Made by a program: the position numbers and the translations under genes. From positions 19,061,851 to 19,125,850 of the forward strand of contig NC_079877.1 of NCBI RefSeq assembly GCF_029227915.1: a stretch of 64,000 bases of DNA, written 5' to 3'. The DNA is from Hydractinia symbiolongicarpus. Lineage: Eukaryota > Cnidaria > Hydrozoa > Anthoathecata > Hydractiniidae. The first letter of the stretch is position 1; every line of letters begins with the position of its first letter. The notes below the pieces were generated by a model. It was not told where the DNA came from, did no database searches, and was given only the letters and a program-made list of their open reading frames with translations. Positions 63,117-64,000 of this stretch are shown piece after piece.

Positions 63117-64000
63117 GGCTTGTCGAAGGCTATGCATGCAGTTGACGTTGATATAAGGCAATGGCGCCATGGAAAACGACTTGAGACGTTGTAGATCATT
63201 AAGACTGCAAAGACTAAACCCATGGCAACTGTGCGGACCCGTGGAACCACGTATTTTAAGTGTAGGGCCTTAATTATGTCGTAAAAGACCATATTACGGC
63301 TTTTAGAAGGCCATGCACTTAGTGGACGATGATAAAAGGCCATGGCGCCAAGGAAAACGACTTGGCATGATGCAGTCCATGGAGAATGAAAGGACTAGAC
63401 CAATGGCAAGCTGCACGAACACGTGGAACCACGTAATTCACGTGTAAGGCCTACTAGAGCTATGGCAACCTGAGCGGCCACGTAGAACCGCGTAATTTAA
63501 GTGTAGGGTCTTTATTAGGCCGCCAAAAGCCATATTACGCCTTTTAGAACGCTATGCACGTAGTTGACAGTGATATAAGGGCATGGCGCAAAGGGAAATG
63601 ACTTAGCACGTTGTAGTCCTTTGAGACTGAGAAACTAGCCCAATGACACCATGCGCAGACTCGTGGGAATACGTGATTTTCGTGTAAGGCCTTTATTAGG
63701 CGGTAAAAAGCCATATTACTGCTTTTAGAAGGCTACGCACGTAGTTGACGGTGATATAAGGGCATGGCGCCAGGGAAAATGACTTTGGACGTTGTAGTCC
63801 TTTGAGACAGAGAGAACTAGACCAATGGTACCATGCGCAGACTCGTGGAAATACGTGATTTTCGTGTAAGGCCTTTATTAGGCGGTAAAAAGCCATATTA
63901 CTGCTTTTAGAAGGCTACGCACGTAGTTGACGGTGATATAAGGCCATGACGCCAAGGAAACCGACTTGGAACGTTGTAGTCCATTGAGACTGAATGGTCT
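63117..64000 (+). repeat. Right-end higher-order unit, copy 4 (partial)
   Basis: Matches copy 3 at an offset of 2417-2418 up to about 63755, including the composite monomer. It then departs into a monomer with ccagggaaaatgactttgg. The window ends 99 bases into a further B-like monomer that starts at 63902, so the array continues to the right. Confidence 0.8.
63447..63459 (+). other. Composite-monomer junction, copy 6
   Basis: The junction aggcctactagag, 2417 bases after copy 5, here preceded by gta as in copies 1 and 2. Confidence 0.85.

Larger units (their letters stand above)
1..64000 (+). repeat. Satellite DNA array, ~182 bp monomer, about 350 head-to-tail copies
   Basis: The segment ggcttttagaaggctatg or a close variant recurs every 180-182 bases from start to end, and every copy I read is in the same orientation. 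Each monomer has a conserved first part (near gtagttgacggtgatataag), a variable middle, and a conserved last part (gtggaaccacgtaatt, then a ggcc-ttatt-aggc element and gcaaaagccatatta). One A-type monomer counted by hand is about 44% G+C. No insertion of foreign sequence was seen. Such arrays are typical of eukaryotic centromeres, pericentromeres or subtelomeres; the window has no marker to choose between these. I do not recognise the family. It is not alpha satellite, Arabidopsis 180-bp, CentO/CentC or CentBr as I know them. Confidence 0.98.

Noticed and set aside
85-63896. About 150 short minus-strand open frames (60-143 codons) with similar products that look like a small-protein family
   Set aside because: They are translations of the same monomer. 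The repeat length 182 is 2 mod 3, so each unit shifts frame and the frame closes within one or two units. Starts and ends fall at the same monomer positions, neighbours overlap, and no frame stays open through an array unit. Differences between copies are the DNA type differences, with no sign of codon-level constraint.
1-64000. CRISPR array
   Set aside because: Repeats are about 182 bp and directly adjacent, with no short repeat plus unique spacer pattern and no cas genes.
1-64000. Known satellites: alpha satellite, Arabidopsis 180-bp, CentO, CentC, CentBr
   Set aside because: Lengths (171, 178-180, 155-156, 176) or the sequences as I know them do not match. A repeat-database search would settle the identity; I could not run one and give no family name.
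1-64000. Telomeric repeats or rDNA spacer subrepeats
   Set aside because: The gtaggg in type A monomers is single and not tandem. No rRNA coding sequence or telomeric run is present.

Overview
The whole 64 kb window is one unbroken, head-to-tail satellite DNA array, and I see no gene in it. The repeat unit is about 182 bp (mostly 180-182 bp), so the window holds roughly 350 monomers, all in the same orientation. There is no non-satellite stretch as long as 300 bases: no transposon, rRNA, tRNA, telomeric repeat or unique flank. A long array of nucleosome-length monomers with multi-level higher-order repeats points to a eukaryotic chromosome, either centromeric/pericentromeric or subtelomeric heterochromatin. 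A plant is plausible because 160-185 bp satellites are common there, but nothing here proves it and I do not recognise the family.

The monomers fall into about ten recognisable types, called A to J here by diagnostic tags. The backbone is an ordered four-monomer higher-order repeat, D-C-B-A, of about 727 bp (clearest at 32609-33335, and dominant at 18.6-25.5, 30.2-33.3 and 35.7-41.5 kb). Types E to J interrupt or replace members of this order, and several look like recombinants of the four basic types.

Layout: 1-9367, mosaic of all types with one duplicated block; 9368-17942, three copies of a 17-monomer (3084 bp) unit, the third shortened by 726 bp through a visible crossover inside an A monomer; 17943-24988, D-C-B-A domain with a 728 bp tandem duplication; 24989-28690, blocks shared at 2359 bp spacing (13 monomers) with one monomer swapped; 28691-38678, a near-identical tandem duplication of 4.7/5.3 kb differing by a three-monomer indel; 38679-41514, further D-C-B-A copies; 41515-54974, a more diverged mosaic with type J and broken monomers; 54975-64000, about three and a half copies of a 2.4-3.3 kb unit marked by a composite 239-241 bp monomer.

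The many short open frames, nearly all on the minus strand, are translations of the same monomer. They are cut off because 182 is not a multiple of 3 and should not be annotated as genes. The informative content is evolutionary and structural: nested homogenisation, unequal crossover points, conversion-like tracts, recurrent junctions that date duplications, and short palindromes at fixed monomer positions. All comparisons were made by eye, so identities are given qualitatively.
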